Position numbers and translations under genes: made by a program. DNA of 64,000 bases from Roseobacter sp. SK209-2-6 (lineage in GTDB: Bacteria; Pseudomonadota; Alphaproteobacteria; Rhodobacterales; Rhodobacteraceae), in assembly GCF_000169455.1 (NCBI RefSeq), contig NZ_AAYC01000008.1:148345-212344 (forward strand). Direction: 5' to 3'. Positions 43,443 through 53,497 of the stretch are shown piece by piece; position 1 is the stretch's first letter, and each line of letters opens with the position of its first letter. The notes below the pieces were generated by a model. It made no database searches and was not told where the DNA came from. It worked only from the letters and a program-made list of their open reading frames with translations.

Positions 43443-45161
43443 TCAGACCGGTAACCCCACCACAAAGCGCGCGCCAAGAGGCTCTGACGTCACATCCGCC
43501 TCAGTTGGTCGAATGTTTTCCGCCCAGATGACCCCTCCGTGCGCCTCTACGATTTGCTGGGAAATCGCCAGACCCAGGCCGGAATTATTGCCGAAATGCT
43601 CAACAGGTCGCTGCGAATAGAATCGCTTGAAGATCTTTGACAGCGCCTGCTCGGGAATCCCGGGGCCAGTATCTTCGACAACCACGAGAACCCTGTTTTC
43701 CCGGCGGCGTGCCCAAACTCTGATTGCATCTCCTTCTTCGCAAAAGGAAATGGCATTGGTGATCAAGTTGACAAAGACCTGAGCAAGACGTGCTTCGAGA
43801 CCATGGATCATGACCGACCGCTGCGGCAGGTCGGTGATATAGTCAATTTCCTTCGCACGGGCATCCTCTCCGAGATACTGGTTCAGGTTACTCAGCATCT
43901 GAATGAGGTTGAACTCTTCCTCTTCCTCTTTGACCAGTTCCGCATCCAAACGCGAGGCATTCGAAATATCGCTCACCAAACGATCGAGGCGACGCACGTC
44001 GTGCTCAATCACATCCATGAGCTTCTCACGCTGATCATCTCGTTTGACCATACGCAGAGTTCCCACCGCGGATTGCAGGCTTGCCAGTGGGTTTTTGATT
44101 TCATGGGCCACATCCGCAGCGAACTGCTCGTTGCTGTCGATACGGCTGTATAGTGCTTTGACCATCCCGCGCAGGGCACGACTAAGGCGGCCGATCTCAT
44201 CCGGTCGTGCAGAGAGATCAGGAATGCGAATACGCCCAGGTTGCTGGGCCTTTCGTGCATCTCTGTCCCGGCCCAACTCTGCAGCTTCGGCCAAATCAGC
44301 CAGCGGGTTTGCGATGGTCGAGGCAAGCACCAGGCTGAGCCCCACCGAAACCAGCAAAGCTACCACAAACATCTGCAGAACCTGTTCCCGCTCCCCGCGC
44401 ACCAGGGTGTCAATCTCCCCCGCAGGCGAGGTCAAAGCGACCGCCCCGATGGGTCGGCCATCATTCAGAATAGGCGCTACAGCTGAAATAACGGTGCCGC
44501 CGCTCGTGTCCACAATGACATCGATGCCAGCGGTGCCATTGATGAAACGCTGGGTGATTTCGCGCAGCTGCTCCTCAACCGGCTTGATGGTCCCCACATC
44601 AGCATCCTGCGCTTGGAACAGGCCACCAACTTTTGACCAAAGTGCAGACAACCCATCCGAAATCAGCGTGGGTTGCTCTTTGCCGGTGTTCAATGCGTTC
44701 AACTGATCCGAGCGGTTAACACCGGTGACCTGGGCCACAAGATGACCCGAAGGATCAAAAACAAAAGCTTCAACACCGCCGCGCAGGGTCAATCCCTGCA
44801 GTGTAGCCGCTGTATCAATGCCATCATTGGTGGAGAGGTTAACCGCCCCTGCCGAAGGCAATACCGCCTCAAAGACATCCGCGATCAAAGCAACTTCGGC
44901 GACCAGAGCGCCCGCGCGCTGCTTTACCAGGCTCTGGCGTGTGGAATTGAGATACAGGATCCCCGCGACCAAGATGATCAGCGCGATCAGGTTGAACGTG
45001 ATAATCTTGCGCGTCAGCGGCGAGCCCTTGAGCGATAGCAAGCCACGGCGCGCGCGCTTGGCTTGCATTTCGGATCCAACGGTTTTGTCCGGGGCGACCC
45101 AATCATCTCCCAGAACCACATCACCATCGCTTGAATTGTGCTTCAGACCCGTATCGCGCAT
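43443..45161 (-). CDS. chvG: Sensor histidine kinase ChvG
   Basis: 572 residues. Membrane helices at about 53-72 and 264-284 flank a periplasmic domain (about 75-260), followed by HAMP. The H-box is VAHEIKNPLAS (His353), the N-box VNLITNAISF (463-472), the D-box DTGPGIP (497-503) and the G-box GNNSGLGLA (524-532). ChvG senses acid or cell-envelope stress with ChvI in Rhizobiales; in roseobacters the signal is not established. The 33-base gap to chvI suggests cotranscription. Confidence 0.95.
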   Translation of the reverse strand: MRDTGLKHNSSDGDVVLGDDWVAPDKTVGSEMQAKRARRGLLSLKGSPLTRKIITFNLIALIILVAGILYLNSTRQSLVKQRAGALVAEVALIADVFEAVLPSAGAVNLSTNDGIDTAATLQGLTLRGGVEAFVFDPSGHLVAQVTGVNRSDQLNALNTGKEQPTLISDGLSALWSKVGGLFQAQDADVGTIKPVEEQLREITQRFINGTAGIDVIVDTSGGTVISAVAPILNDGRPIGAVALTSPAGEIDTLVRGEREQVLQMFVVALLVSVGLSLVLASTIANPLADLAEAAELGRDRDARKAQQPGRIRIPDLSARPDEIGRLSRALRGMVKALYSRIDSNEQFAADVAHEIKNPLASLQSAVGTLRMVKRDDQREKLMDVIEHDVRRLDRLVSDISNASRLDAELVKEEEEEFNLIQMLSNLNQYLGEDARAKEIDYITDLPQRSVMIHGLEARLAQVFVNLITNAISFCEEGDAIRVWARRRENRVLVVVEDTGPGIPEQALSKIFKRFYSQRPVEHFGNNSGLGLAISQQIVEAHGGVIWAENIRPTEADVTSEPLGARFVVGLPV

Positions 45162-45194
45162 CTGTGCGGCCCTCCCTTAACCAGGGTGCAGAGC

Positions 45195-45902
45195 TTATTC
45201 TTCATTGTATCGGTAACCGATACCATAAAGCGTTTCGATCGCCGCAAAATCCGAATCAGCGGTACGCATTTTCTTGCGCAGCCGTTTAATATGGCTGTCG
45301 ATAGTGCGGTCATCAACATAGACCTGATCATCATAGGCCACATCCATCAGCTGATCTCGGCTTTTGACAAAACCCGGGCGCTGCGCCAAAGCCTGCAACA
45401 ACAGAAACTCAGTGACCGTCAGGGAAACATCTTTACCCTTCCAGCTAACCGCGTGGCGCAGTGGATCCATCCGAAGTTGGCCCCGTTCCATGACCTTGGT
45501 TTCCGCAGTGGCGGTCCCGCCTTCCTCATCGTTGCTGATTGCTTCCTGGCGCCTCAGCAGGGCCCGGATCCGCTCCACCAGCAAGCGCTGTGAGAAGGGT
45601 TTCTTGACGTAATCGTCAGCCCCCATGCGCAGCCCCAGCACCTCATCGATTTCGTCATCCTTGGAGGTGAGGAAAATCACTGGCATCTGCGTCTTTTGAC
45701 GCAGCCGCTGCAAAAGATCCATGCCGTCCATGCGGGGCATCTTAATGTCCAGCACAGCCATATCCGGCAGTTTCTTGTTAAAGGCATCCAGTGCGGCCTG
45801 CCCATCATTGTAGGTTTCGACCTCAAATCCTTCGGCCTCGAGTGTCATCGCCACTGAGGTCAAAATATTGCGGTCATCATCCACCAAAGCAATCTTCGAC
45901 AT
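45195..45902 (-). CDS. chvI: Response regulator ChvI (OmpR family)
   Basis: 235 residues. Receiver domain with acidic pocket DDD (8-10) and phospho-acceptor Asp52 (AVLDIKMPR), then a winged-helix DNA-binding domain (about 140-232) with [29 protein letters not shown]. It is the promoter-proximal gene of a seven-gene operon. Divergent pckA lies beyond a 352-base regulatory region. Confidence 0.96.
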   Translation of the reverse strand: MSKIALVDDDRNILTSVAMTLEAEGFEVETYNDGQAALDAFNKKLPDMAVLDIKMPRMDGMDLLQRLRQKTQMPVIFLTSKDDEIDEVLGLRMGADDYVKKPFSQRLLVERIRALLRRQEAISNDEEGGTATAETKVMERGQLRMDPLRHAVSWKGKDVSLTVTEFLLLQALAQRPGFVKSRDQLMDVAYDDQVYVDDRTIDSHIKRLRKKMRTADSDFAAIETLYGIGYRYNEE

Positions 45903-46254
45903 TGGATTTGCCCCTAAATCTGCTCTGTTATAGCCTGTTTTTACGAACCTTAATCGCTCTTATGGGCTAGCGAATCAATCCCCATTGGCGAATCACGGCG
46001 CTCTTTCGACACAATTAGGGCAAAAATGTCTTATTATCGCCTGAAGAAACGCGTTTGAGCAGCGCTCACAAAACATGGTTGCGCTAAACTCCGCCTTGAT
46101 GGCGCTAACTGCGCCAAACCGTCCTGTTCAGTCATAGAAGCGTCATGCTAAGACCCCGGCAACCGGTGTCGCTACCGGCACGTTTCAGCTCCCGCAATAT
46201 TCGGGCGCACATCTACTATTGAAGCGGCTTTTGCCGCCACAGGAGAGAGAACAC
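45903..46254. promoter_or_regulatory. Divergent control region between chvI and pckA
   Basis: 352 bases. It contains a perfect inverted repeat TGGCGC/GCGCCA (46100-46116) and two further GCGCTAA-type copies (near 46080 and 46104), which look like a regulator site about 150 bases before pckA. A TTGCGCTAAA stretch resembles no known ChvI box that I can confirm. No open frame. Confidence 0.5.
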
Positions 46255-47853
46255 ATGGCAACTGGACGGGTAAATCCAAATTTCCGCCTCGAAGACCAAG
46301 GTATCGAGGGACTTGGAAATGTCCAATACAACCTCATGGAACCTGCTCTGATTGAGGCGGCCTTAAAGCGCAACGAAGGCACCCTGGGCAATGGCGGCGC
46401 CTTTCTTGTCACCACCGGCAAGTTCACTGGCCGCTCTCCCAAAGACAAGCACGTCGTCAAATCCGACAGTGTAAAAGACACCATCTGGTGGGAAAACAAC
46501 GCCGCCATGACGCCGGAAGGTTTCGACAATCTCTATGTCGACATGCTGGAGCACATGAAAGGTGGCGACTACCAGGTACAGGATCTGGTTGGTGGCGCCG
46601 ACCCGAAACACTCGATCAACGTTCGCGTGGTGACAGAGCTGGCTTGGCACGGCCTTTTCATCCGCACCATGCTGCGTCGCCCTGACCGCGAAGACCTGGA
46701 TGATTTTGTTGCGGATTTCACCGTTATCAACTGCCCCAGCTTCCAGGCCGACCCCAAGCGTCACGATTGCCGCTCGGAAACTGTCATCGCGATGAATTTC
46801 GATCGCAAGATGATCCTGATTGGTGGCACCGAATATGCGGGCGAGAACAAGAAGTCTGTCTTCACCCTGCTGAACTACCTCCTGCCTGAAAAAGGCATCA
46901 TGCCAATGCACTGCTCGGCCAACCACGCCAAGGGCAACCCGGTCGACACCGCAGTCTTCTTTGGCCTCTCCGGCACCGGCAAGACCACGCTCTCTGCTGA
47001 TCCTGACCGCGTTTTGATCGGCGATGATGAGCACGGCTGGGCCGACACCGGCACCTTCAACTTTGAAGGCGGCTGTTATGCCAAGACGATCAACCTGAAC
47101 GCCGAAGCAGAACCAGAGATCTACGCCACCACCTCCAAATTCGGTACCGTGATCGAAAACATGGTGTTCGACGAGGACACCAAAGAGCTGGACTTCAAGG
47201 ACGACAGCCTGACCGCAAATATGCGCTGCGCCTATCCGCTGCACTATATCGGCAATGCCTCCGAGACTGCCATCGGCGGCCACCCCAAGAACATCATCAT
47301 GCTGACTTGTGATGCCTTTGGTGTACTGCCTCCCATCGCACGTCTGACACCTGCCCAGGCAATGTACCACTTCCTCTCGGGCTTCACTTCCAAGGTGGCC
47401 GGAACAGAGCGCGGCGTGACCGAGCCGGAGCCCACCTTTTCAACCTGCTTTGGCGCGCCCTTCATGCCGCGTCGCCCAGAGGTCTATGGCAACCTGCTGC
47501 GTGACAAGATTGCCCAGCATGGTGCAACTTGCTGGCTGGTCAACACCGGCTGGACCGGTGGCGCCTATGGCGTTGGCTCGCGTATGCCGATCCGTGCAAC
47601 CCGTGCACTGCTGACGGCAGCCCTAGACGGCTCCCTGGCCGAGGCCGAGTTCCGCAAGGACAGCAACTTCGGCTTTGACGTTCCCGTCACCGTGCCTGGT
47701 GTTGCAGAAGTTTTGTTGGACCCGCGCCGCACCTGGGACGACCAGGCCGCCTATGACAAACAGGCCGCCAAACTGGTTCAGATGTTCTCGGACAACTTTG
47801 AGCAGTACCTGCCCTACATTGACGACGATGTGAAAGCCTCTGCAATCGGCTAA
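46255..47853 (+). CDS. pckA: Phosphoenolpyruvate carboxykinase (ATP)
   Basis: 532 residues, full length. Makes PEP from oxaloacetate, the entry to gluconeogenesis. P-loop [11 protein letters not shown] (237-247), Asp257 in IGDDEHGW, and Arg60 of TGRSPKDK are all present. ATG at 46255 follows AGGAGAG; an in-frame start at 46219 would add 12 residues. Divergent from chvI; chvG-chvI-pckA adjacency is conserved in alphaproteobacteria. Confidence 0.98.
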   Translation: MATGRVNPNFRLEDQGIEGLGNVQYNLMEPALIEAALKRNEGTLGNGGAFLVTTGKFTGRSPKDKHVVKSDSVKDTIWWENNAAMTPEGFDNLYVDMLEHMKGGDYQVQDLVGGADPKHSINVRVVTELAWHGLFIRTMLRRPDREDLDDFVADFTVINCPSFQADPKRHDCRSETVIAMNFDRKMILIGGTEYAGENKKSVFTLLNYLLPEKGIMPMHCSANHAKGNPVDTAVFFGLSGTGKTTLSADPDRVLIGDDEHGWADTGTFNFEGGCYAKTINLNAEAEPEIYATTSKFGTVIENMVFDEDTKELDFKDDSLTANMRCAYPLHYIGNASETAIGGHPKNIIMLTCDAFGVLPPIARLTPAQAMYHFLSGFTSKVAGTERGVTEPEPTFSTCFGAPFMPRRPEVYGNLLRDKIAQHGATCWLVNTGWTGGAYGVGSRMPIRATRALLTAALDGSLAEAEFRKDSNFGFDVPVTVPGVAEVLLDPRRTWDDQAAYDKQAAKLVQMFSDNFEQYLPYIDDDVKASAIG

Positions 47854-47879
47854 AATTGCCCAGGCCTTTTCAAAAAAGA

Positions 47880-47911
47880 GAGAGCCCTAGCAAAGCTGGG
47901 GCTCTTTTTTT
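47880..47911 (+). terminator. Rho-independent terminator after pckA
   Basis: AGAGCCCTAG, CAAAG loop, CTGGGGCTCT then TTTTTTT. Perfect arms apart from one T-G step; 27 bases past the stop. Confidence 0.93.
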
Positions 47912-47976
47912 GCGCTTCAATTTGTCAGGGCACGACCTCGACCGGGGCGATATTGTACAAATACTGACCTTTTGGA

Positions 47977-49329
47977 TTAGATCCGCCCCACAACCATGTC
48001 TCTCACCTTTAAAGCATAGCGATCCGTCATCCCCGAGACAAAATCACCAAGGCTGTGCATGGCGCTATAAGGGTCACTCACTCCACGCAGATCGAGATCC
48101 ACCGCGCGCACCAGTTTGGCCCAATAGCTATCACGCGACAGAAGATGCTCTGCATCCCAGCCACAATCTTGCAAATCCTGATAAAGACCATGGAAATGAT
48201 CCAGCACATCATGCAGCACACGGCGGCCCGCGATCTCCAGTTCGGTCTTGCGGCGGGCGGTAAAGATCCGCTCGTTTGAAATCTCTTTCATACCCGCAAA
48301 TGCCCCGGCTTTGGAGGAGACCTCCATCAAACCATCGCTGAACTCCCCGGCCATGATGGCATCATAGTTGGTCATGAAGGCTTCGACCGCGCTTTCAATG
48401 GAATTGTTGATCGCAACAGCGCGGCGCATGGCGATGATCTCCCGTGTAGACATCATCGGGTCATCCGCCCTGTTCGGCTTGCCGCCAATCTCCTCCAGAT
48501 AGGTCAGCACCTGCTGCGTCGACAGATCACCCACAGTTGCCGCATCTTCCAGGTCCAGAATACGGTAGCAAAGATCATCCGCAGCTTCGACAAGAAAGGC
48601 CAATGGATGGCGGCGCCAGGTCCGGGCTGCGTCAGTTCCCTCTGATCGAAGGCCCAGCGCTTCAGCGCATTCCTCAAACAGCGCAGCTTCACTCTGGAAC
48701 ACGCCGAATTTCTTCAGGCCAACATACCCTCCGTGGGAAAGTCGGCGGGCCTCAGCGGTACAGGGGTATTTCATAAAGGCGCCCAGGGTCGCATAGGATA
48801 GCCGCATCCCCCCTTCGCGCCGCCCCATCTCGAGTTGTGCGGCAATACGGAAACCCTGGGCATTGCCCTCAAACTCTTCGAATTCAGCCTGTAAATCAGT
48901 AGGAACATTTGCAGAAACTCCGGTCCCAAGGCGGAACTGTATAGCAAACCAGGCGCCGATGCTATCCTCACCGGAGTGCCCAAAGGGCGGGTTTCCAATA
49001 TCATGCAGCAGACAGGCAGAGGAGACCACGCCCGCGATCACATCTCGCTGAGAGGCATCAACAAGCCCCTGCTCCATCATCTTCTGGCCAGCCAACACCC
49101 CCAGAGAGCGGCCTACACTCGCAGTCTCCAGACTATGGATCATCCGGTGGTGTACATGGTCATGCTCATATAGCGGATGCACCTGGGTCTTTTGCGCCAG
49201 CCTGCGAAAGGGTTCGGAAAACAGGATCCGGTCATAGTCCTGCAGATGCGCCGGGCGGCCCGGAGCCTCAGGATAGTCAGGACGGCACAGGCGCCCCGGG
49301 TTCAGCAGTTGTTCCCATTCCATCGCCAT
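47977..49329 (-). CDS. dgt: Deoxyguanosinetriphosphate triphosphohydrolase-like protein
   Basis: 450 residues, long form. The HD-type metal site is His65 (MIHSLETA) and His109-Asp110 (LLHDIGNPPFGHSGE). It splits dNTPs into nucleoside and triphosphate. The ATG at 49329 is chosen because AGGACAGG lies about eight bases upstream; a second Met at 49323 is also possible. Monocistronic, reading toward pckA. Confidence 0.9.
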   Translation of the reverse strand: MAMEWEQLLNPGRLCRPDYPEAPGRPAHLQDYDRILFSEPFRRLAQKTQVHPLYEHDHVHHRMIHSLETASVGRSLGVLAGQKMMEQGLVDASQRDVIAGVVSSACLLHDIGNPPFGHSGEDSIGAWFAIQFRLGTGVSANVPTDLQAEFEEFEGNAQGFRIAAQLEMGRREGGMRLSYATLGAFMKYPCTAEARRLSHGGYVGLKKFGVFQSEAALFEECAEALGLRSEGTDAARTWRRHPLAFLVEAADDLCYRILDLEDAATVGDLSTQQVLTYLEEIGGKPNRADDPMMSTREIIAMRRAVAINNSIESAVEAFMTNYDAIMAGEFSDGLMEVSSKAGAFAGMKEISNERIFTARRKTELEIAGRRVLHDVLDHFHGLYQDLQDCGWDAEHLLSRDSYWAKLVRAVDLDLRGVSDPYSAMHSLGDFVSGMTDRYALKVRDMVVGRI

Positions 49330-49408
49330 TGTGCCTGTCCTTTGCTGCCGGTGCCCGTTTTTCTTGCATTAGCCGGGAGCGCTGGCGGAATGCAATCGCT
49401 TCCTCGGA

Positions 49409-50305
49409 TTAAGCCGGAGCTATTCCTGCTGGTTCCATTTTGCTCTCGGGCTCAACGTGAATGATGACCTGGGCGTCCGGAAATTCGGCTTTGACGGCGT
49501 CTTCTATTCTGTCGCAAATCTCATGCGAGGCCAGCACAGTCATTTGGCCGTCCACGACCATGTGGAACTCTACAAAAAGTGCGGGTCCAGCCCGGCGGGT
49601 TTTCAACCCATGCATCTGCAGAGCACCGCCAGCGCTTTGATGCAGGATCTCTTCGATCCTGATGCGCTCTTCCTCTGGTGCGGCAGAATCCATCAAGCCA
49701 TTGACCGAAGAAATCACCACTTCAAAGCCTTCACGCAGGATGTGGATCGCAACAAAAAATGCAATGATCGGATCCAGGATCACCCACCCGGTGAGCAGAG
49801 CCAGTCCCAGCCCAATCAAGACACCTGCCGAAGTCCAGACATCGCTCATCAGATGTCTGCCGCTCGCCGCAATGGCGGGTGAGCTGAGCACAGAGCCTCG
49901 CGAGATCAAAAGTCGCGCCCAGAACAGGTTCAGACACATCGCCAAGGCGTTGATCACCAGCCCCAAGCGGTTCCAGTCTTCGGTTGATCCAAGCGAGGTC
50001 AACGCCTGCACCGATTGCTGCACGATCAACAGGGCTGCAATGATGATCATGATGCCTTCTGCCACCGCCGAGAAATACTCTGCCTTGTAGTGACCAAAAG
50101 GATGCCCTGTATCAGGTGGGCGTTTGGCGATATGCACCGCCATCCAAGCCAGCAACGCGCCAGTCACATTCACCAGGGTCTCCAAAGCATCCGAGAGCAG
50201 CGCGACAGAGTCTGTCATCCACCAGGCGGCAAGTTTCAGCGCCAACACCAGCAATGCTACCAAGATGGAGCCAAGTGCCAGCTGTTCCGCGTTCCACTGC
50301 CTCAT
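49409..50305 (-). CDS. Cation diffusion facilitator family transporter
   Basis: 298 residues, six predicted helices. The metal-binding helix has DSVALLSDALETLVN and the second site GRHLMSDVWTS; the C-terminal ferredoxin-like cytoplasmic domain (about 205-290) with VVDGQMTVLASHEICDRIE is present. It exports a divalent cation (Zn, Fe, Mn, Cd or Co) by proton exchange. Which metal cannot be told. Confidence 0.92.
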   Translation of the reverse strand: MRQWNAEQLALGSILVALLVLALKLAAWWMTDSVALLSDALETLVNVTGALLAWMAVHIAKRPPDTGHPFGHYKAEYFSAVAEGIMIIIAALLIVQQSVQALTSLGSTEDWNRLGLVINALAMCLNLFWARLLISRGSVLSSPAIAASGRHLMSDVWTSAGVLIGLGLALLTGWVILDPIIAFFVAIHILREGFEVVISSVNGLMDSAAPEEERIRIEEILHQSAGGALQMHGLKTRRAGPALFVEFHMVVDGQMTVLASHEICDRIEDAVKAEFPDAQVIIHVEPESKMEPAGIAPA

Positions 50306-50341
50306 AGACCTGCCTTCTCCGAGAACCCCTGAAGAAGGGTG

Positions 50342-51121
50342 TTACACGAAAAAGCCTCTGCGTAATAGGTTCGCGCCCGCCAACAGCAGCACAATCAATG
50401 TGGCGCGACGGAACATCTTCTGATCCACACGATCATGGAGACGCCCCCCTATCCACATGCCACAGACCGCTGGTGCAATCAGAACGATCGAAAAGGGCAG
50501 GGTTTCCGCACGTACCACGCCTGAGCCGATATGCGCAAAAAGCAGGGCAATCGCCCCCATCCCATAGATCACCCCCTGGACCCGGACCTGCTCGCTCTTT
50601 TCGGTTTCTAACGCGGTCAAATAGGCCACGGTTGGCGGCCCCCAAACCCCGGAGACCCCACCGATGAAACCTGCAAACCCGCCAATCGCCATTTCGACAA
50701 GACGCGTGGGCTTTGCAATCCGGAGGGGTATGCCCAGCAGTTGCAGCAGCACAAATAGAACCACAGGCCCGCCAATCATCAGGAACATCACCTGTTGCGA
50801 CAAAATCCGAACCAGCTGCGCCGAGAGCAACAGAAAAACAAGACCGGTCAGAAGAAAAACCTTGAACCGCTTGAGCGAGGCAAAGGCAGCGCCCAACCCT
50901 TGACGCAGAGCTTGCATCCAATTGGTAACTAGGGTGGGCAGTATCAACCCAGCCAAAGCGAGCTCTGGTGCCAGAAACAAGCTAAGACCTGAAACCAGGA
51001 TCATCGGAAGTGCAAAGCCAACAACGCCTTTCACTGTCCCTGCAAGCAGGGCGACAGCAAAGGCAAGATACAGGTCAAAGGATGAAATCCCGGGTGAAAT
51101 CAGCGAAGTAAAGTGCTCCAT
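50342..51121 (-). CDS. TauE/SafE family membrane permease
   Basis: 259 residues, about eight membrane helices. GTVKGVVGFALPMILVSGLSLFLAPE and the second repeat GFAGFIGGVSGVWGPPTVAYL match the TauE/SafE (DUF81) family of sulfite, sulfonate or organic-anion exporters. Neighbours give no sulfur context. Divergent from the acyl-CoA dehydrogenase gene. Confidence 0.88.
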   Translation of the reverse strand: MEHFTSLISPGISSFDLYLAFAVALLAGTVKGVVGFALPMILVSGLSLFLAPELALAGLILPTLVTNWMQALRQGLGAAFASLKRFKVFLLTGLVFLLLSAQLVRILSQQVMFLMIGGPVVLFVLLQLLGIPLRIAKPTRLVEMAIGGFAGFIGGVSGVWGPPTVAYLTALETEKSEQVRVQGVIYGMGAIALLFAHIGSGVVRAETLPFSIVLIAPAVCGMWIGGRLHDRVDQKMFRRATLIVLLLAGANLLRRGFFV

Positions 51122-51266
51122 ACTTCTGCTCTATCACAGAAGAAACAGAGAGCATGCAGAATTTTGTCACGCAATATTTTATCAAATTGCCGCATTGCGG
51201 CGTATTTTTGTTGCGCTGCACCTGCAAAGTGATTTACCACCAAGCGATGGAAGAAGGACGTGATTC

Positions 51267-52952
51267 ATGGCCCATGACGGACAGGACCTGCAGATGAAAC
51301 AGATTGTGCTCCCCGAACTGCTGACACTCACCGCAGCGGCTCTGCCTCCGCTGGAGGCCATTCTGGAAAAGGCGCGCCAATCAGTGCGCGACATGGTTTC
51401 GCAGGAGGGCCGCGTTTCCGGCCAGCTGATTGAAGAGAACCAGACCGCCGCACATGGGCTCTCTTGGTTGGCGACATATGTTTACAGCCTGCGGCAAATG
51501 CAGGTCTGGGCCGATCGTCTGAATGAAAGCGGTGGTTTTGGCGAACTTGAGCAGCTGATCCACCAGATCGCCTTTGGTGAGTACCTTTGGCAGGTCTATG
51601 GCGGCATCCAGATGAACCAGGGGGAAATTCTGCGACTGCAGGACCTGGGGCTTTCACAGGGTGACATGCGCGAATTGATGGCCCCTGCGGTTATGACCCT
51701 GACCCAAGGCGGCAATACCCAGTCTGCCCGCACCCGTTTGGTCGAACTGATGCAGGAGCAGAGCGGCTCGACCATGTTTGGCGCCTCCGGCCTTGAGGAA
51801 GAGCTGGAGATGATCCGCGACCAGTTCCGCCGCTATGCCGCAGAAAAGGTCGAACCCCATGCGCATGACTGGCACCTGAAGGATGAACTCATCCCGATGG
51901 AGGTAATTGAAGAGCTGGCCGAGATGGGCGTCTTTGGCCTGACCATCCCCGAGGAATACGGCGGCTTTGGCCTCTCCAAAGCCTCGATGGTGGTTGTCTC
52001 CGAAGAGCTGTCGCGCGGCTATATCGGCGTCGGCTCCCTTGGCACCCGCTCTGAAATCGCCGCTGAACTGATCCTCTGCGGTGGCACAGAAGAGCAAAAG
52101 GCCAATTGGCTGCCAAAGATCGCCAGTGCAGAGATCCTGCCTACAGCGGTTTTCACTGAACCGAATACCGGCTCTGACCTGGGGTCTTTACGCACCCGTG
52201 CAGTCAAGGATGAAAACGGCGACTATAAAATCACCGGCAACAAGACCTGGATCACCCATGCCGCACGCACCCATGTGATGACCCTGCTGGCGCGCACCGA
52301 TCCCGAAACCACCGACCACAGGGGCCTATCGATGTTCCTGGCCGAAAAGGCACCGGGAACCGATGAGCAGCCCTTCCCCACCGAAGGTATGACGGGTGGT
52401 GAAATCGAGGTTCTCGGCTATCGTGGCATGAAGGAATATGAGCTGGGCTTTGATGGCTTCCACGTAAAAGGAGAGAACCTCCTGGGTGGAGAAGAGAACA
52501 AAGGCTTCAAACAGCTTATGGAGACCTTTGAGTCTGCTCGTATCCAGACCGCAGCCCGCGCCATCGGCGTGGCACAATCCGCTCTGGATATTGGCATGCA
52601 ATACGCGCAGGACCGCAAGCAATTTGGCAAAAGCCTGATCAACTTTCCCCGCGTCTCCGGTAAACTGGCGATGATGGCGGTGGAGATCATGGTCGCCCGC
52701 CAACTGACCTATTTCTCGGCCTGGGAAAAGGACAACGGGCATCGCTGCGACCTGGAGGCTGGCATGGCGAAACTGCTGGGCGCACGCGTTGCCTGGGCCG
52801 CGGCCGACAACGGGCTGCAGATCCATGGTGGCAACGGTTTTGCCATGGAGTACAAGATCTCCCGCGTGCTCTGCGATGCCCGGATCCTCAACATCTTTGA
52901 GGGGGCCGCTGAAATCCAGGCCCAAGTCATTGCGCGCCGCCTCTTGGCCTGA
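51267..52952 (+). CDS. mcd: Acyl-CoA dehydrogenase with long N-terminal extension; probable (2S)-methylsuccinyl-CoA dehydrogenase
   Basis: 561 residues, where usual acyl-CoA dehydrogenases have about 385. Residues 1-175 are an extension; the core (about 176-561) carries LTIPEEYGGFG, the FAD site VFTEPNTGSDLGSL, and a catalytic Glu545 in IFEGAAEIQ. Length and N-terminal extension match Mcd of Rhodobacter sphaeroides, which oxidises (2S)-methylsuccinyl-CoA to mesaconyl-CoA in the ethylmalonyl-CoA pathway. Electrons would go to EtfAB. The gene symbol is inference; ccr and ecm, the other pathway genes, are not in the window. ATG at 51267 follows AAGGA. Confidence 0.78.
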   Translation: MAHDGQDLQMKQIVLPELLTLTAAALPPLEAILEKARQSVRDMVSQEGRVSGQLIEENQTAAHGLSWLATYVYSLRQMQVWADRLNESGGFGELEQLIHQIAFGEYLWQVYGGIQMNQGEILRLQDLGLSQGDMRELMAPAVMTLTQGGNTQSARTRLVELMQEQSGSTMFGASGLEEELEMIRDQFRRYAAEKVEPHAHDWHLKDELIPMEVIEELAEMGVFGLTIPEEYGGFGLSKASMVVVSEELSRGYIGVGSLGTRSEIAAELILCGGTEEQKANWLPKIASAEILPTAVFTEPNTGSDLGSLRTRAVKDENGDYKITGNKTWITHAARTHVMTLLARTDPETTDHRGLSMFLAEKAPGTDEQPFPTEGMTGGEIEVLGYRGMKEYELGFDGFHVKGENLLGGEENKGFKQLMETFESARIQTAARAIGVAQSALDIGMQYAQDRKQFGKSLINFPRVSGKLAMMAVEIMVARQLTYFSAWEKDNGHRCDLEAGMAKLLGARVAWAAADNGLQIHGGNGFAMEYKISRVLCDARILNIFEGAAEIQAQVIARRLLA

Positions 52953-53080
52953 GGTCTATCCCAAAACTCAATGCGAAACAGTTCGGCACTCTGCCGGGTT
53001 GTTTTCACTTAAGGGTCATCATGAAGCGGAATCCACGCGAAGAGGCTATTCAAACTTTTGAAATCCTATTGACTGGCCAA

Positions 53081-53497
53081 ATGAGAATCCGCATTCCTAT
53101 GTTCCGCCCAATAGTCCTGAGTACCTGCCTGGCGAGCACCCTAACCGCTTGCTGGCGCGATGAAACCTTGACCGGCTATGGCGCCGCAGACCGGGTCTGG
53201 ACCCTTCAGCAGATAAATAGCGTAGATTTCCCGGCCAAAGGGATACTCACATTTCCAGCCAAAGGACAGATCGCTGGTCAGGCTCCTTGCAACAGCTTTC
53301 ATGGCAAGCAGAGCGCCCCCTACCCTTGGTTTCAAGTAGAACAGATTGCCACGACGCGCCGGGCCTGCCCAGAAATGAAACAAGAGATGCAATTTCTGAC
53401 CTCCTTGGCGGAGATGCGTGAGGCTGAGGTTTCCGGATCCGTACTGATCCTGAGGAATGAAAACGGCGGGGAGATGCTCTTCACAGTCGGCGACTGA
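53081..53497 (+). CDS. META-domain lipoprotein (HslJ-like)
   Basis: 138 residues. A signal peptide ends at lipobox LTAC (Cys24 from this start). The mature part has the META domain pattern: [22 protein letters not shown] and [17 protein letters not shown], as in HslJ of E. coli. Outer-membrane or periplasmic lipoprotein of unknown role, possibly stress related. The start could also be ATG at 53099; neither has a strong ribosome site. Its 3-prime end overlaps recO by 17 bases, convergent. Confidence 0.8.
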   Translation: MRIRIPMFRPIVLSTCLASTLTACWRDETLTGYGAADRVWTLQQINSVDFPAKGILTFPAKGQIAGQAPCNSFHGKQSAPYPWFQVEQIATTRRACPEMKQEMQFLTSLAEMREAEVSGSVLILRNENGGEMLFTVGD

